NCBI RefSeq assembly: GCF_024296925.1
Contig: NZ_CP101125.1
Coordinates: 3,288,501-3,352,500, forward strand
Length of the DNA stretch: 64,000 bases
From: Pseudomonas nunensis
Lineage (GTDB): Bacteria > Pseudomonadota > Gammaproteobacteria > Pseudomonadales > Pseudomonadaceae
Direction of reading: 5' to 3'
Both the position numbers and the translations under genes were made by a program. Under the pieces are notes generated by a model that did not search any database, had not been told where the DNA came from, and was given only the letters and a program-made list of their open reading frames with translations. Numbering within the stretch: the first letter of the stretch is position 1; every line of letters starts with the position of its first letter. Below are positions 62,514-64,000 of this stretch, piece after piece.

Positions 62514-62593
62514 TGCTTTACCTGTCTATCGTCGCATTCCCTTCGCACCGCGACTGGCATGTAATGGGTTCATAACTATAAGGATTGAACCCC

Positions 62594-63151
62594 ATGCCGC
62601 GTGCCCGACGTCGTCTGCTACGCCCTTGCCTTGCTGCCCTGTCGCTCAGCCTGTTGCTGAGTACCGCGCAGGCCGAAACCCCGCTGTTCTCCGCTGACGG
62701 CTACCGTATCAGCCTGTACCGCAGCCCGACGCCGAATCAGTTGCAAGGCGCGACCATCCTCGACACCCCCGCCCTGCAAACCCTGCTCAACCAGACACCG
62801 CGCCCGGTGCTGATCGACGTCTATCGCCGCCAGTGGCTGCAAGGACGGTTCATCGAAGACCAGCCCCACGCGAACCTGCCCGGCAGCCATTGGCTGGCCA
62901 ATACCGGTGACGGTGATCTGACGCCTGACTGGCAGGCTTACTTTGCGCGTAATCTGGACACATTCACCGACGGCGACCACCAGCAACCGCTGGTCTTCTA
63001 CTGCCGCTCCGATTGCTGGTTGAGCTGGAACGCGGTAAAACGCGCCACCGCCATGGGCTATAAGTCAGTGTATTGGTATCGCGATGGCCTGGATGCCTGG
63101 CAAGCGGCGAACCTGCCTGTTGCGCCGGCCCAGCCCGAGCCCTTTCCCTGA
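62594..63151 (+). CDS. PQQ-associated rhodanese-like protein
   Basis: A 185-residue exported protein with a signal peptide ending TAQAE (about residue 27) and a rhodanese-like fold. PVLIDVYRRQW and LPGSHWL are the entry strands, and the active loop is VFYCRSDCWLSWNA with Cys137 and Cys141 in place of the usual CRxGxR loop. This two-Cys loop followed by Trp marks the PQQ-linked subgroup. It may handle a periplasmic thiol or persulfide for quinoprotein maturation. ATG 62594 has AAGGA upstream; TTG 62585 is not preferred. Confidence 0.88.
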   Translation: MPRARRRLLRPCLAALSLSLLLSTAQAETPLFSADGYRISLYRSPTPNQLQGATILDTPALQTLLNQTPRPVLIDVYRRQWLQGRFIEDQPHANLPGSHWLANTGDGDLTPDWQAYFARNLDTFTDGDHQQPLVFYCRSDCWLSWNAVKRATAMGYKSVYWYRDGLDAWQAANLPVAPAQPEPFP

Positions 63152-63206
63152 CTGAACACTGCGTGTTGTTGCCCCACCCAAAAACACAATAATGAGGTGA
63201 AAGGCT

Positions 63207-63872
63207 ATGTACAAAATTCTGATTGCCGACGATCACCCGCTGTTTCGCGAGGCCATTCATAACGTCATCAGCGACGGGTTCCCCGGCAGCGACGTGATGG
63301 AAACCGCCGACCTGGACAGCGCCCTGCTGCTGACCCAGGAACACGACGACCTGGACTTGATCCTGCTGGACCTGAACATGCCCGGCATGCACGGCCTCAA
63401 CGGTCTGATCAACCTGCGCAACGAGGCGCCGACCATTCCGGTGGTGATCGTCTCGGCCGAGCAGGACAAACAGATCGTGCTGCAAGCCATCACCTATGGC
63501 GCGGTGGGTTTCATCACTAAATCCTCGCCACGCCTGCAAATGACCGAGGCGATCCAGCAGATCCTCAACGGCAATGTGTACCTGCCGCCGGACATCATCC
63601 GCACGCAAAAACCCGGCACCCATCGGCGCATGAACGACAACCCGAGCTTCCCGCCGGAACTGCTCCAGGCTCTGACCCGCAAGCAGTTGCTGGTGCTTGA
63701 ACGCATGACTAAGGGCGAGTCGAACAAACAGATCGCCTACACCCTGGAAATCGCCGAAACCACGGTCAAGGCGCATGTGTCGGCGATCTTGCGCAAATTG
63801 AATGTGCACAATCGGGTGCAGGCAATATTGAGTGCCGGGGATATTGATTTCGGGTCTTACTTACGGCGCTGA
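63207..63872 (+). CDS. agmR: LuxR-type response regulator (AgmR/ErbR/PedR1-like)
   Basis: A 221-residue response regulator: receiver domain with phospho-acceptor Asp55 ([15 protein letters not shown]), Asp8/Asp9 acidic pocket (IADDHPLF), and Lys in FITKSSPR. The C-terminal LuxR helix-turn-helix is [47 protein letters not shown]. The homologues AgmR, ErbR and PedR1 activate PQQ alcohol dehydrogenase and ABC genes, making this the likely master regulator of the locus and a candidate ligand of boxes A-D. GAGGTGAAAGG precedes the ATG. Confidence 0.92.
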   Translation: MYKILIADDHPLFREAIHNVISDGFPGSDVMETADLDSALLLTQEHDDLDLILLDLNMPGMHGLNGLINLRNEAPTIPVVIVSAEQDKQIVLQAITYGAVGFITKSSPRLQMTEAIQQILNGNVYLPPDIIRTQKPGTHRRMNDNPSFPPELLQALTRKQLLVLERMTKGESNKQIAYTLEIAETTVKAHVSAILRKLNVHNRVQAILSAGDIDFGSYLRR

Positions 63873-63903
63873 AACACAACTCCTGAGCGCAGGACACACT
63901 CCC

Positions 63904-64000
63904 TGTAGCAGCTGGCGAAGCCTGCGTTCGGCTGCGCAGCAGTCGTGAATCAGGCAATGGGGTTCATCAGGACGACCGCGCCGTCAGGGTTTACGACTGC
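63904..64000. repeat. REP element, family D (cut by window end)
   Basis: TGTAGCAGCTGGCGAAGCCT and its inner continuation match the left arms at 41825 and 55228. The right arm begins at the window edge (TTTACGACTGC). Confidence 0.8.

Overview
The window is a GC-rich, gene-dense stretch of a Pseudomonas chromosome, most likely from the P. fluorescens group. The evidence is the set of gene neighbourhoods (type VI secretion, reductive pyrimidine catabolism, uronate oxidation, and a PQQ/alcohol-oxidation locus), Pseudomonas-typical small proteins (DUF1652, DUF6124), and about twenty REP-type inverted repeats scattered between genes. No tRNA, rRNA, CRISPR array, insertion sequence or prophage was seen.

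Layout. (1) 1-11343: the right-hand part of a type VI secretion locus: tssE, tssF, tssG and clpV, then three unrecognised genes of lower GC content, vgrG, a MORN/YwqK-like gene, and a DUF4280 PAAR-like gene on the other strand. (2) 11532-20169: metabolic and regulatory genes: an APH-type phosphotransferase with an SDR, a Gfo/Idh/MocA oxidoreductase, a small lipoprotein, DUF1652 with a 17-codon upstream ORF, a PAS-LuxR regulator, a LysR regulator divergent from a beta-class glutathione transferase, and DUF6124. (3) 20185-24190: a compact minus-strand operon, selD - TauE/SafE permease - cysteine desulfurase - DHH phosphoesterase, which looks like an uncharacterised selenium or sulfur system. (4) 24489-26776: a PhoD-like phosphoesterase and a partner of unknown function. 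(5) 26829-35331: pyrimidine-ring catabolism: ureidopropionase-type amidohydrolase and NCS1 permease on the minus strand, dihydropyrimidinase, PreT and PreA on the plus strand, and a RutR-like TetR regulator. (6) 35454-40132: GNAT, CopC/CopD, and an EmrAB-like efflux pair. (7) 40476-44821: an OprD-type porin, uronate dehydrogenase, an SMP-30 lactonase and an aldose-epimerase-like protein. (8) 44818-63872: a sensor kinase and Fe-alcohol dehydrogenase (ErcS/ErcA type), pqqEDCBA, aldehyde dehydrogenase, a PQQ alcohol dehydrogenase with lanthanide-type metal ligands, its accessory periplasmic proteins and cytochrome c, and divergently the PQQ-associated ABC system, a rhodanese-like protein and an AgmR/ErbR/PedR1-type response regulator.

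In region 8, pqqABCDE makes the cofactor, the quinoprotein oxidises alcohols in the periplasm, cytochrome c takes the electrons, the aldehyde dehydrogenase finishes the oxidation, and the two-component genes control the set. A 14-bp motif occurs four times in the promoters of this block. In region 7 a different motif precedes both the porin and uronate dehydrogenase, suggesting co-regulation by a regulator outside the window. The most promising unexplained items are the three-gene cargo between clpV and vgrG, two members of which carry Cys/His patterns resembling toxin hydrolases, and the selD operon.
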